Positions 26,997 to 35,441 of a DNA stretch of 64,000 bases are shown one piece after another. Where the stretch lies: assembly GCF_000819785.1 (NCBI RefSeq), contig NZ_CDBK01000041.1, positions 88,523 through 152,522 of the forward strand. The letters run 5' to 3'. The stretch's first letter is position 1, and the number at the start of each line of letters is the position of its first letter. The DNA is from Aeromonas caviae. Lineage in GTDB: Bacteria > Pseudomonadota > Gammaproteobacteria > Enterobacterales > Aeromonadaceae. The notes below the pieces were generated by a model, which made no database searches, was not told the DNA's origin, and saw only the letters and a program-made list of their open reading frames with translations. The translations under genes and the position numbers were made by a program.

Positions 26997-28340
26997 ATGA
27001 ATGCAACAGAGCTTTGGCAGCTTTCCCCCGAGCAATTCAACGAGTGGCGGCGTGAGAACGATTATCCCCGTATCTGGGCGCTGCTGGTGGCGTCGCTGCC
27101 CCATTTCGACGACTGGATGGCGGAGCAGAAGATAGAAAAAAGCGTGATCTTCCAGATCGGCATCGCCCGCTTCATCAGCTCCCGCTGCGTGCTGAGCCTT
27201 TGTGTCTACATGAGCGACGACAAGGTCCGCCTGTATGAGAGCGCCTCGAGTGCACTGGAATCCCTGCGCAAGAGCGGCCTCATCCGCTCGGAGACCCGTT
27301 TCGAGCCTTACAGCATGTGGCTGGCGGGAAAACATGGCAATGACGAGGTGAAACGGGTGCAAAGCCTGCTCTCGGTCTCGGAGAACAACAAGGGGGAGGC
27401 CCAGGTGCTGGGCAAGCATCGTCTGCTCAACATCGGCGGTGTTACCCTCAAAAGCCCCATCATCTCCGGCCGGTTGCTCGATTTTACCTGTCTCGACGAG
27501 CTCTCTCTCGATGGGGCCGTCAACAACTCCAAGGTTTATCTGTGGCACTGCTCGGCCAAGGGGGTCAGGGTCAATGGCGGGGTGATCGGGCTCGATCTGT
27601 TCGACTCCCTGCTGTGGGACCACAGGGCCTGGGCCAAGAAGCGGGAGCTGGCGCTGGAGGACGGGGTCTTTCAGGACTTCACCATAGAGTGCGAGGAGAT
27701 CCGCTTCCACTCCTCCCGGGCGGTGCTGAAAAACTTCAGCGTCAGCGCCAAGAACTTCGATGCCACCATGGAGCACACCAACCTGGACAAGGTGGAGGTG
27801 GTCTACAACGACAATGGGCGGATCGACCACAACGAGGCGAGCAAACTCTATCGCAATGCCAAGCGCCTCTTCTCCAGCGTGGGTGACACCGTCGATGCCG
27901 GCGAGTGTTACTACAAGGAGAAGCTGCACGAGATGAAGTCCCTGGCGAGCCCGCGGGAGCTGTACCGGGAGCGCTGGCTGCGAAGCGGTCCGATGACGAA
28001 GTGCTGGCTCTCCCTGTTGTGCTATCTCAAGTGCGCGGGCAAGTTCATCAGCTTCATCACCTGGGGGTTTGGGGAGCGTCCCATCAGAAGCCTGCTGATG
28101 TCGATGGGGGTGATCCTGCTGGCGACCCTGACCTATTTCCTGGCGCCGGAGTCTGCAACCCACGGCCATCTGGGGCGCTCTCTCTATTTCAGCATCGTCA
28201 CCTTCGTGACCCTGGGTTATGGGGACATCTCCCAGACCTCCTCGCCGCTGCAACTGCTGTCGGCCATCGAGGCCTTCTGCGGCATGTTCCTGACCGGTCT
28301 CTTCCTCGCGGGTTTTGCCTCGAAAACCAAGCAGTATTGA
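26997..28340 (+). CDS. Two-TM potassium-channel-type protein with a large uncharacterised N-terminal domain
   Basis: A 447-residue protein. The C-terminal about 90 residues are a minimal ion-channel unit: TM1 (SLLMSMGVILLATLTYFLA), a pore helix, the selectivity filter TLGYGD at 405-410, and TM2 (LSAIEAFCGMFLTGLFLAGF). The first about 350 residues are cytoplasmic. They start with a helical region (WRRENDYPRIWALLVASLPH), then a beta-rich middle with short regular segments (LSLDGAVNNSKVYLWHCSAK, GGVIGLDLFDSL) that looks helix-stack-like but lacks clear pentapeptide repeats. They end in a helical linker EASKLYRNAKRLFSSVGD / AGECYYKEKLHEM, similar to the linker I remember in pentapeptide-repeat channel proteins. 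Potassium selectivity is inferred from GYG. Start at 26997 is chosen over GTG 26985 for GAGG six bases upstream. Confidence 0.82.
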   Translation: MNATELWQLSPEQFNEWRRENDYPRIWALLVASLPHFDDWMAEQKIEKSVIFQIGIARFISSRCVLSLCVYMSDDKVRLYESASSALESLRKSGLIRSETRFEPYSMWLAGKHGNDEVKRVQSLLSVSENNKGEAQVLGKHRLLNIGGVTLKSPIISGRLLDFTCLDELSLDGAVNNSKVYLWHCSAKGVRVNGGVIGLDLFDSLLWDHRAWAKKRELALEDGVFQDFTIECEEIRFHSSRAVLKNFSVSAKNFDATMEHTNLDKVEVVYNDNGRIDHNEASKLYRNAKRLFSSVGDTVDAGECYYKEKLHEMKSLASPRELYRERWLRSGPMTKCWLSLLCYLKCAGKFISFITWGFGERPIRSLLMSMGVILLATLTYFLAPESATHGHLGRSLYFSIVTFVTLGYGDISQTSSPLQLLSAIEAFCGMFLTGLFLAGFASKTKQY

Positions 28341-28451
28341 CGGGAGTGCCGGCGGCGGGTGCCATCAGTGCCCGCCTCCGGTGCCCTCCTGCTGTCTTCC
28401 CATCCCTCCCGGCTGGCCCGGCGACCCTGCTTGACGCAGCGGCGGTGGAGC

Positions 28452-28467
28452 GACTTTATTTAAAGTC
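28452..28467. other. Small inverted repeat in the Yip1-gene upstream region
   Basis: GACTTT-ATTT-AAAGTC lies about 110 bases before the start of the next gene, in the only AT-rich patch of a 237-bp gap. Possible operator or promoter element; nothing else is evident in 28341-28577. Confidence 0.35.
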
Positions 28468-28577
28468 ATCGCATGCCATGGCAAGCGATGGCGCCACCAG
28501 CGCCCGGACATGACGCAATCAGAGGAGAAAGCCCGGTATCGATCCGCCAACCACCGATGTAGAGAAGGAATAACGCT

Positions 28578-29177
28578 ATGATATTGAATCACTTATGGGG
28601 ATTGTATGCCCATCCCCACACCGAATGGCATACCATAGACGAGCGGCACGACAGCTTCAGAAACAGTCTGACCCACATCCTGCTCGTGGCCCTTATCCCT
28701 CCCATCTGCGCCTACTATTCCGCCGTTCACATCGGCTGGAGCATCGGGGTCGGCGATCCCATCACCCTGACCGCCAACAGCGCATTCAAGCTGTCGGTCG
28801 CCATGTACGTGACCCTTATCATCGGCGTGCTGGCACTCTCCTATCTGGTGCACTGGATGGGGCATACCTTCGGCTCGGATCCTAGCTACACGACCTCGCT
28901 GGAGCTGGCGGCCTACACCTCCACGCCACTCTTCATGGTGGGCTTCTCCGCTTTCTTCCCGCATCTCTGGTTCGTGATGCTCATCGGTTTGGTCGGGCTG
29001 ACCTATTCCGTCTACCTGCTCTATATCGGCGTGCCCATCTTGATGCACATCACCAAGGAGCAGGGATTCATCTACGCCAGCTCAGTGGTGACGGTCGGCC
29101 TGGTGCTGCTGGTCTGCGTGCTGGCTGCCACGGCCATCCTGTGGGGATCCGGCTTCGGTCCCGTCTTCACCCAGTAG
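28578..29177 (+). CDS. Yip1-family inner-membrane protein
   Basis: A 199-residue protein with five hydrophobic segments (ILLVALIPPICAYYSA; FKLSVAMYVTLIIGVLALSY; TSTPLFMVGFSAFF; LWFVMLIGLVGLTYSVYLLY; SVVTVGLVLLVCVLAATAIL). The N-terminus MILNHLWGLYAHPHTEWHTI and the segment LYIGVPILMHITKEQG match the bacterial Yip1 (DUF1282) family, to which E. coli YohC belongs. The function of this family in bacteria is not established. The ribosome-binding site AAGGAAT is well placed. A long hairpin follows the stop codon. It appears to be a single-gene unit. Confidence 0.85.
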   Translation: MILNHLWGLYAHPHTEWHTIDERHDSFRNSLTHILLVALIPPICAYYSAVHIGWSIGVGDPITLTANSAFKLSVAMYVTLIIGVLALSYLVHWMGHTFGSDPSYTTSLELAAYTSTPLFMVGFSAFFPHLWFVMLIGLVGLTYSVYLLYIGVPILMHITKEQGFIYASSVVTVGLVLLVCVLAATAILWGSGFGPVFTQ

Positions 29178-29198
29178 CCGTGTATGCCGACGGCAACG

Positions 29199-29231
29199 AC
29201 GACAAGGGCGCCTTGATGGCGCCCTTGTCGT
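29199..29231 (+). terminator. 14-bp stem hairpin after the Yip1-family gene
   Basis: ACGACAAGGGCGCC pairs perfectly with GGCGCCCTTGTCGT around TTGAT. There is no long T-run. It belongs to the set of hairpins with a TTGTCGTT right flank. Confidence 0.7.
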
Positions 29232-29288
29232 TGATCTCTCTGGTCGGCGTGTCTTTGCCAGACCCGGGAGGGAAGTCGTCTGCGTTGA

Positions 29289-29621
29289 TCAGCGGGGATT
29301 GCCGCTGCCGATGCCGAACGGGATGCGGTAATCGCTGCTCTGATCGCCGAGGCTGACGGTCAGGTTGCCCTGGGCGCGGCTCGGGATCTGTACCTGCTGG
29401 GTACCCATCAGGTTGGCGTGGACGGATGCCACCAGATCACCGGATTCATCGCGCACCTCCAGCATGGGGTTGGCTTTGCCGGCCATGGCGGCGCTGGCAT
29501 GCCAGTTCACGAACAGCACACCCGGGGTGGCATTGAAGTCGGCGGGGACGGAAGCCTGGGCAACACCGGCACTCATCAGGCCTGCCACGGCCAGCATCTT
29601 GATCACGTTTTTCATGTTCAT
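29289..29621 (-). CDS. Secreted/periplasmic protein of unknown function
   Basis: A 110-residue protein with a clear signal peptide (MKNVIKMLAVAGLMSAGVAQA, cleavage after AQA). The mature part is about 87 residues, with no cysteine, mostly short beta-prone segments (VLFVNWHASAAM, PMLEVRDESGDLVASVHANL, LTVSLGDQSSDYRIPFGIG). This would fit a small beta-sandwich periplasmic protein. I do not recognise the family. Start codons at 29621 and 29615 are both possible; an AGAGAG site lies just upstream. It is divergent from the histidine-phosphatase lipoprotein gene across a 389-bp gap, so the two may share regulation. Confidence 0.75.
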   Translation of the reverse strand: MNMKNVIKMLAVAGLMSAGVAQASVPADFNATPGVLFVNWHASAAMAGKANPMLEVRDESGDLVASVHANLMGTQQVQIPSRAQGNLTVSLGDQSSDYRIPFGIGSGNPR

Positions 29622-30010
29622 TCACTCTCTTGGTTTTTATGTCATTGGCAAGGCCTGACAGGCCTGCATCAATGCATCCTTGCAAGAGGTCATTCAAATG
29701 GTGTGTTGTTTTGTCACGGATGTTTGTCACCCATGTGTATGGGGGACTGCCATGAACGACCAGTTGTTTTGCGGCTTGGCGCTCCTGCCTAAGCGATGTG
29801 TGAATATTAAGCGCCTCACCCGGTCATTGTTAGCGAGATAAACTGGCCTACACGTTCAAAAAATGTGAATGATGTTTTGTGGGGAGGAAGCAGGCCGGTT
29901 GGAGGGGAGTCACCCTTCAGGAGAGAGGTGCATGTCCCAGACCTGACACCGGATTGTCACATCCGGTGCGTACTGTGCGGCTTCATTTTCACACTGGTTC
30001 AAGGATGACT
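29622..30010. other. 389-bp divergent intergenic region with repeated TTGTCAC
   Basis: No gene is evident. It holds three copies of TTGTCAC (29711-29717, 29724-29730, 29954-29960; the first two start 13 bp apart). An inverted repeat, CACCGGAT-6-ATCCGGTG (29947-29968), contains the third copy. It is plausibly a regulatory region for the flanking exported-protein genes, but no factor can be named. Confidence 0.5.
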
Positions 30011-31498
30011 ATGTTTCGCGTCTCTTCCCTTGCCGCCTGCGTGGCGGCCACCCTGCTGAGCGGCTGCCATTCGGGCAACGACTCCTCCTCGCCTGCCGTC
30101 GGCGACTATCAATACAGCACCAAGGCGGTCTATGCCGCCCGTCAGGCAATGAACAGCTATGAGGTGGCCCCTGAAGGCTTTAGTCCCGTCTTCACTGAAC
30201 TGGTGGCACGCCATGGCTCCCGCTCGCTGTCCAGCCCCAAATACGATGTGCTGACCAAGCTGGTGTGGGAGGAGGCCGCGAGACAGGGGGCCTTGACCGA
30301 GCTGGGCCAACGGCTCGGCGCCAAGGTGGACGCCGTCACGGCCGCCAACCAGACCCTCGGCTATGGCCTGCTGAGTGCGCTCGGCAAGGAGGAGCACGCC
30401 AACCTGGCGACCCGGCTCGCCGAACGGCTGCCCACCCTGCTGACCACTGAATCGACTCCCCTCTGCCTCAAGGTCGAGACATCGGGCAAGGATCGCGCCA
30501 ACGAAAGCGCCTACTTCTTCATGCAGAGCCTGGCCAAACGGGCCTCTCTGGTGACGGACAGCCCCGACTGTTACGTCAGCCAGGAGAACCCTTCCGAGAT
30601 CGACAAGGGGCTGCGCAACAAGTTCGAGCTCTACTTCCACAAGACCGAGCCGCAGGGGGAGTACATCCGGTATCTGCCCACCTTCCAGGCCTATCAGGCC
30701 TTTGTCGGGGACGAAGACAACGGGGTGGCTCCCGCTCCCGAGCTGACCGAGGCCCTCGATGCGCTCAAGGCCCTGCCCAGGACCCGGGTGATGGCCCGCG
30801 AGATGCTCGAGCGTCTCTACAGCAAGGCCTTCGTCGACGAGCTGGCCGCCGGGGTGGATTATGTGGCGGTGAACCCGGAAGACGGCGGCAAGACCCATGT
30901 GCGCGACGAGGTGGACGCCGCCCTCATGCTCTACAACCTCTTCATCATCGGCCCGGGGATGATCCGGGAGGCGCAGGCACAAGGCGGGTCCTGGGATCTC
31001 GAGCAGTTCATCACGCCAGAGGAGTCTGCCTGGTTCTCCTACCTCTCCGATGCCGAGGACTTCTACGAAAAGGGGCCGAGTCTTGCCAGCCAGAGCGCCA
31101 CCTACGCCGTGGCCCAGCCCCTGCTTGACGGCCTCTTCAACGAGGTACAGACCCAGGTGGTGGAAGAGGCGGGCGAGCATGTCGCCAAGCTGCGCTTCGC
31201 CCATGCGGAGACCCTGATTCCGCTGGCGGCCCTGATGAAGCTGGAAGGGAGTCGTCAGAGCGCCCAGCCTGGCGTGCTGATGAGCCAGGAAAACAACGAA
31301 TGGCGTGGCGGCTGGGTCTCTCCCTATGCGGCCAATATCCAGTGGGATGTCTACCGCAACGAGGCCGGCCGGGTGCTGGTGAAGATGCTTTACAACGAGA
31401 AGGAGCTCGCCTTCAAGGCAGGTTGCGCCCCCATTGCGGTGGGTAGCTTCTTCTATGACTTCGGCGAGCTCAAACGCTGTTACGACTACTCGTCCTGA
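30011..31498 (+). CDS. Histidine-phosphatase lipoprotein, multiple inositol polyphosphate phosphatase-like
   Basis: A 495-residue lipoprotein (lipobox LLSGC, acylated C19) of the branch-2 histidine acid phosphatase superfamily. The catalytic RHGSRS is at R67-R71, and the proton-donor motif is H398-A399-E400 (AHAETLIPLAALM). The HAE form in place of the usual HD points to the MINPP type, whose members remove phosphate from inositol phosphates including phytate. Other family features include FELYFHKTE and the C-terminal VLVKMLYNEKE with PIA-type ending. Start at 30011 is chosen for AAGGA five bases away; ATG 30005 overlaps that site. A strong terminator follows. Surface-exposed or periplasmic phytate or phosphate scavenging is inferred. 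Confidence 0.85.
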   Translation: MFRVSSLAACVAATLLSGCHSGNDSSSPAVGDYQYSTKAVYAARQAMNSYEVAPEGFSPVFTELVARHGSRSLSSPKYDVLTKLVWEEAARQGALTELGQRLGAKVDAVTAANQTLGYGLLSALGKEEHANLATRLAERLPTLLTTESTPLCLKVETSGKDRANESAYFFMQSLAKRASLVTDSPDCYVSQENPSEIDKGLRNKFELYFHKTEPQGEYIRYLPTFQAYQAFVGDEDNGVAPAPELTEALDALKALPRTRVMAREMLERLYSKAFVDELAAGVDYVAVNPEDGGKTHVRDEVDAALMLYNLFIIGPGMIREAQAQGGSWDLEQFITPEESAWFSYLSDAEDFYEKGPSLASQSATYAVAQPLLDGLFNEVQTQVVEEAGEHVAKLRFAHAETLIPLAALMKLEGSRQSAQPGVLMSQENNEWRGGWVSPYAANIQWDVYRNEAGRVLVKMLYNEKELAFKAGCAPIAVGSFFYDFGELKRCYDYSS

Positions 31499-31516
31499 CG
31501 CGCTCGTGCCATCCCC

Positions 31517-31547
31517 GGGGCCGGTCATCGCCGGCCCCGATTTTTTT
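31517..31547 (+). terminator. Rho-independent terminator after the phosphatase gene
   Basis: GGGGCCGG / CCGGCCCC with a six-base loop, then GATTTTTTT. Very strong. Confidence 0.93.
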
Positions 31548-31550
31548 GGT

Positions 31551-32426
31551 TCAGGCGGAGCCCGCTTGTCGACGACCCGCCTGCCAGGTGGTGCCCATGG
31601 AGGCGGCGATGATGGCGGCTATCCCGAGCCACTGGGACGGGGGCAACTGCTCACCCAGCCATACCAGTCCCATCAAGGCCCCCATGGCCGGTTCACCGCT
31701 GGTGAGAATGCCGTAGCTCTTGAGGGGAAGGCGGCGCAGGGCAAACATCTCGAAAGAGTAGGGGATGGCGCTCGAGAGCAGCCCCACCCCGATGATGGTG
31801 AGGATCACGGGGACGGTGAATGACGCCTCGATCGCACCCTCCAGCCCGAAGGGCAATACCAGCAGGGTGCCCACCCACATGCCCAGCGCCGGAGCCTGTG
31901 CGCCCAGCAAGGCTCCTGCCCGCTTTCCGGTGAGCATATAGAGCCCCCAGAAGAGGCCAGCCCCGAGAGCCAGTGCGGCCCCCAGGGGATCGATGGCCTG
32001 CTGTGTTGCCCGCAGGGGCAAGAGCAGCAGCAGCCCGGCGATGGCCAGTATCAGCCAGATGAAGTCTGCCCGGTGGCGTGAGGAGAGCAGGGCCACCGTC
32101 AGGGGGCCGATGAACTCGATGGCCAGGGCTACGCCGAGGGGAATGCGTGCGATGGCGAGATAGAAGAGCAGGTTCATTGCTCCCAGCGACAGACCGTAGG
32201 GGATGGCGCTCAGCAGGGTGCGTCGGTCGAGGGGGGCACGCCAGATGCGAAACACCAGGGAGAGGAGGAGGGCGGCGCACCCCAGCCGGAACAGGGTCGT
32301 ACCTGCGGCACCCAGCAAGGGAAACAGGGATTTGGCCAGGGAGGCGCCGAGGGTGATCGACAACATGGCGAGCAGGACGGCCAGAAGAGAGGAGAGGGCA
32401 TTGGGATTGGGTTGCATGGTGTTCAT
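31551..32426 (-). CDS. EamA-family exporter, RhtA-like (threonine/homoserine type)
   Basis: DMT-superfamily inner-membrane transporter of 291 residues with ten hydrophobic segments arranged as two EamA repeats. The segments ITLGASLAKSLFPLLGAAGT, FYLAIARIPLGVALAIEFIG and SYGILTSGEPAMGALMGLVW match the RhtA group as I remember it (threonine and homoserine export in E. coli). Start at 32426 (MNTMQPNPN) is chosen; there is no clear ribosome-binding site and a TTG at 32447 is possible. It is divergent from an Lrp/AsnC-type regulator with under 100 bases between starts, suggesting amino-acid-responsive control. Substrate assignment is by similarity only. Confidence 0.85.
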   Translation of the reverse strand: MNTMQPNPNALSSLLAVLLAMLSITLGASLAKSLFPLLGAAGTTLFRLGCAALLLSLVFRIWRAPLDRRTLLSAIPYGLSLGAMNLLFYLAIARIPLGVALAIEFIGPLTVALLSSRHRADFIWLILAIAGLLLLLPLRATQQAIDPLGAALALGAGLFWGLYMLTGKRAGALLGAQAPALGMWVGTLLVLPFGLEGAIEASFTVPVILTIIGVGLLSSAIPYSFEMFALRRLPLKSYGILTSGEPAMGALMGLVWLGEQLPPSQWLGIAAIIAASMGTTWQAGRRQAGSA

Positions 32427-32522
32427 ACCGGGCAGGACGATGAGCAATAAAATATATCTGGATACTTGGGTAAAACCGGTCTAATACTGGCCTTGTGCGA
32501 TAATTTTTATCTAATGAACCCC

Positions 32523-32981
32523 ATGACCGACAAATTTGATCTGCTCATCCTCGCCGAGCTGCAACAGGATGCCCGTCTGCCCACGCCGGAGCTGGCCCAC
32601 AGGGTCGGTCTTTCCGCCCCAGCCTGCTACCGCCGCGTCCGCGCCTTGCGGGAGTCCGGTCTCATCGAGCGGGAAGTGGCGCTGGTGGCACCGTCCACCA
32701 TGGGCTGGCCCATCACCATGCTGGTGCTGGTGACCCTGGAGCGGGATCATGGCCGCATCGTCGATGAGATGATCGCCAGCCTGCAGCGGGAACCCGAGGT
32801 GATGGATCTCTGGTATGTGACGGGGGAGCAGGACTTCGTGCTGCAAGTGGCCGCCAGGGACATGCAAAGTTACGAGCAGTTCACCCGTCGGGTGCTCCAT
32901 GCCAGGGACCAGGTGCGCAGTTTCAAGACTCTGGTGGTCATGGGACAGCACAAGCGTTGCGGCGCCTTGCTGCCCGGGTAA
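32523..32981 (+). CDS. Lrp/AsnC-family transcriptional regulator
   Basis: A 152-residue protein with the family layout. The N-terminal helix-turn-helix is about residues 3-55 (KFDLLILAELQQDARLP, GLSAPACYRRVRALRESGLI). The C-terminal RAM/AsnC effector domain is about 65-148 (MLVLVTLERDHGRIVDEM, VMDLWYVTGEQDFVLQVAARD). Such proteins sense amino acids and form octamers. It is divergent from the RhtA-like exporter, its probable target. ATGs at 32514 and 32523 are both plausible; the second gives the usual short N-terminus. The ribosome-binding site is poor in either case. Confidence 0.92.
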   Translation: MTDKFDLLILAELQQDARLPTPELAHRVGLSAPACYRRVRALRESGLIEREVALVAPSTMGWPITMLVLVTLERDHGRIVDEMIASLQREPEVMDLWYVTGEQDFVLQVAARDMQSYEQFTRRVLHARDQVRSFKTLVVMGQHKRCGALLPG

Positions 32982-33039
32982 AGAGGGGGTTGCGCCGAAG
33001 CCTTGCCGGCATTGCGGGAGCGCCGTCAGGGAAAGGAAC

Positions 33040-33062
33040 AGGGGCAGGTACGGCCTGCCCCT
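33040..33062 (-). terminator. Hairpin ending the tre operon / following the Lrp-type gene
   Basis: AGGGGCAGG / CCTGCCCCT with a five-base loop, lying between the convergent stops. The minus-strand flank is GTTCCTTTCC, so termination efficiency is uncertain. Confidence 0.6.
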
Positions 33063-33068
33063 TCTGTG

Positions 33069-33689
33069 TCAGCCAGGTTCCCCGGGCGCCAGCTCCTCTG
33101 CCGTCATGGGGCGCAAGACCCGGCAGGGATTGCCGACCGCCACCACGCCTGCCGGAATGTCTCTGGTGACAACGGACCCCGCCCCGATGACGCTGTTGTC
33201 CCCTATGGTGACGCCCGGGCAGATGACGACGCTGCCCCCAATCCAGACGTTGTTGCCGATGCGCACCGGCTTGCCGAACTCGACCCCCTTGATGCGCGGC
33301 GCTACCGCCACCGGGTGGGTAGCGGTGTAGATCTGCACTCCGGGGGCCAGCAGCACGTTGTCGCCTATGTGTACCTCGCACACATCCAGGATGGTGCAGT
33401 TGAAATTGGCGTAGAAATTCTCGCCGACAAAGATGTTGGCGCCATAGTCGCAGAAGAAGGGGGGCGTGATGAAACAGCGTTCTGCGCGGCCACCCAGCAG
33501 GCGGGTGAGGCGCTCATCCCAACCAGGGGCATCGGTTCGCTCCCGGTTCAGTTCTCCCAGCAGGGCGCGGCACTGCTCCCGCGCAGCCCGCAGTTCGGGG
33601 TCCCCTGCATCATAGGGCGCTCCCGCCACCATCTTCTGCCACTCGGGGCCACGCACGGCGGGCCGCTGCACTGTTGTTGCGTCAGTCAT
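33069..33689 (-). CDS. maa: Maltose/galactoside-type O-acetyltransferase
   Basis: Left-handed beta-helix acetyltransferase of 206 residues (LacA/NodL/Maa family) that uses acetyl-CoA to acetylate sugars. The N-terminal Mac domain is GPEWQKMVAGAPYDAGDPEL; hexapeptide repeats follow (CDYGANIFVGENFYANFNCT, IGDNVLLAPGVQIYTATHPV with the catalytic histidine in THP, VRIGNNVWIGGSVVICPGVT). Start at 33689 is supported by GGAG five bases upstream and a TGATG overlap with the treC stop (ATG 33692 is also possible). Coupling to treC suggests a role in detoxifying surplus or non-metabolised sugars from trehalose breakdown; that is inference. It is the last gene of treB-treC-maa. Confidence 0.92.
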   Translation of the reverse strand: MTDATTVQRPAVRGPEWQKMVAGAPYDAGDPELRAAREQCRALLGELNRERTDAPGWDERLTRLLGGRAERCFITPPFFCDYGANIFVGENFYANFNCTILDVCEVHIGDNVLLAPGVQIYTATHPVAVAPRIKGVEFGKPVRIGNNVWIGGSVVICPGVTIGDNSVIGAGSVVTRDIPAGVVAVGNPCRVLRPMTAEELAPGEPG

Positions 33690-35368
33690 CATTGCTCCAT
33701 CAGCCAGATCAGGGATTCGTAAGGGCGCAGCTTGCAGGATTGCGGGCGGGCCGGGCTATCCGGGTAGTTGCCAAGCAGCAGCTGCCCCTTGCCACCGGCC
33801 AGCTCGGCCGGCAGCTCGAAGGCCGCCGGCTTGCCATAGAAGTTGCTCACCACCAGCAGGGTCTGACCGTTGGCGCGGCGGACATAGGCCCAGATCTGCG
33901 GGTGCCCGGTCAGCAGCTCCTGATAATCCCCCTGAGTGAAGATGGGGTACGCCTTGCGAAGGGCGATGAGATCCCGATAGTGCCAGAACACCGAGTGCTG
34001 GTCGGCGAGCGCCGCCTCGGCATTGATCTCGGAATAGTTGGCGGCGGGCTTGAGCCAGGGCGTCCCGCTGGTGAAACCGGCGTTGGAGGCGGCGCTCCAC
34101 TGCATCGGGGTGCGCGAGTTGTCCCGGGACTTGGCGCCGAGAATGGCGAGGATCTCGGCCTCGCTTATCCCTTCCGCCTGCTTGATGGCGAAGATGTTGC
34201 GGCTCTCCACATCCTGATAGTCGTTGATGCACTGATAGCCGGGGTTGGTCATGCCGATCTCCTCCCCCTGATAGATGTAGGGCGTCCCCTGCAGGCCGTG
34301 CAGCGTGCTGGCCAGCATCTTGGCGGCGACCACCCTATGCTCGCCCTCATCGCCGAAACGGGAGACGATGCGCGGCTGATCGTGGTTGCACCAGAAGAGC
34401 GCCGACCACCCCTTGCCATGCATACCGCTCTGCCAGTGGTTGAAGATGCGCTTGAGTTCGAGGAAATCGAACGGGGCCTTGGTCCACTTGTCGCCGCCCG
34501 GGTAATCCACCTTGAGGTGATGGAAGTTGAACACCATGGAGAGCTCGGAGCCATCCAGCGCGCCATAGCGCTGGCAGTGCTCCAGGCTGGTGGAAGACAT
34601 CTCGCCCACCGTCATGGCCCCCACGGGGGCGAAGACGTCGCGGCTCACATCCTGCAAAAATTCGTGGATGCGCGGCCCGTCGGTGTAGAAGCGGCGGCCA
34701 TCCCCCACCTCGTCGTCGGGGAATGCCTGATCCTTGGAGATGAGGTTGATGACGTCGAGGCGGAAACCGTCGACTCCTTTCTTCGCCCAGAAATGGATGA
34801 TCTTCTTCACCTCGGCGCGCACGGCCGGGTTTTCCCAGTTGAGATCCGCCTGCTCGCGGGCAAAGAGGTGCAGGTAGTACTGGCCGGTGGCCGGGTCCAG
34901 CTCCCAGGCGCTGCCGCCAAACTTGGATTGCCAGTTGTTGGGCACGCCGCCGTCCACCGGATCTTTCCAGATGTAGTAGTCGCGATAGGGGCTGTGCTTG
35001 TCCCCCAGCGCCGACTTGAACCAGGCGTGCTCGGTGGAGGTGTGATTCACCACTATGTCCATCACGATGCGGATGCCGCGCGCATGGGCGGCGGCCAGGA
35101 GCGCTTCGAAATCGCTCATGGTGCCGTAGGCGGGATCTATGTTGAGGTAATCGGCGATGTCGTAGCCGTTGTCCACCTGGGGGGAGACGTAGACCGGGGT
35201 CAGCCAGAGGGCATCGACCCCCAGCGTCTTGAGATAGTCGAGGCGGGCCATGATCCCCTTGAGATCACCGGTGCCACGGGCGCCGGAATCCTGAAAGCTT
35301 TTGGGGTAGATCTGGTAAATCACGGCGCTTTGCCACCAGGGTGTCTGTGTCATGGTTGGTTCGCTCAT
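33689..35368 (-). CDS. treC: Trehalose-6-phosphate hydrolase (alpha,alpha-phosphotrehalase)
   Basis: GH13 enzyme that splits trehalose-6-phosphate into glucose and glucose-6-phosphate in the cytoplasm. The 559-residue protein has the alpha-amylase regions in order: VVNHTS, GFRLDVIN with nucleophile D205, VGEMSS with acid/base E256, and FWCNHDQPRIVSRFG with the third carboxylate. The start region WWQSAVIYQIYPKSFQDS is diagnostic for the oligo-1,6-glucosidase/TreC group. ATG 35368 (MSEP) and an ATG five codons on are both possible. It follows treB with 73 bp containing a GC-rich hairpin, and overlaps the acetyltransferase start. Confidence 0.96.
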   Translation of the reverse strand: MSEPTMTQTPWWQSAVIYQIYPKSFQDSGARGTGDLKGIMARLDYLKTLGVDALWLTPVYVSPQVDNGYDIADYLNIDPAYGTMSDFEALLAAAHARGIRIVMDIVVNHTSTEHAWFKSALGDKHSPYRDYYIWKDPVDGGVPNNWQSKFGGSAWELDPATGQYYLHLFAREQADLNWENPAVRAEVKKIIHFWAKKGVDGFRLDVINLISKDQAFPDDEVGDGRRFYTDGPRIHEFLQDVSRDVFAPVGAMTVGEMSSTSLEHCQRYGALDGSELSMVFNFHHLKVDYPGGDKWTKAPFDFLELKRIFNHWQSGMHGKGWSALFWCNHDQPRIVSRFGDEGEHRVVAAKMLASTLHGLQGTPYIYQGEEIGMTNPGYQCINDYQDVESRNIFAIKQAEGISEAEILAILGAKSRDNSRTPMQWSAASNAGFTSGTPWLKPAANYSEINAEAALADQHSVFWHYRDLIALRKAYPIFTQGDYQELLTGHPQIWAYVRRANGQTLLVVSNFYGKPAAFELPAELAGGKGQLLLGNYPDSPARPQSCKLRPYESLIWLMEQ

Positions 35369-35404
35369 TGGTTGAAACCGGATTAGTTGGAACAGGGCAA
35401 CGAT

Positions 35405-35430
35405 AAAGGGCGGAGCCAGGGCTCCGCCGA
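35405..35430 (-). other. Intercistronic hairpin between treB and treC
   Basis: GGCGGAGCC / GGCTCCGCC separated by only two bases; on the minus strand CTTTAT follows. Probably a partial terminator or mRNA-stabilising element that sets the treB:treC ratio. Confidence 0.6.
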
Positions 35431-35441
35431 GGTTGTGTGGA

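Noticed and set aside
29711..29730. Possible Pho box made of two TTGTCAC units before the phosphatase gene
   Set aside because: The units start 13 bp apart, while Pho boxes use an 11-bp repeat with a CTGTCAT-type core; recorded only as a repeat.
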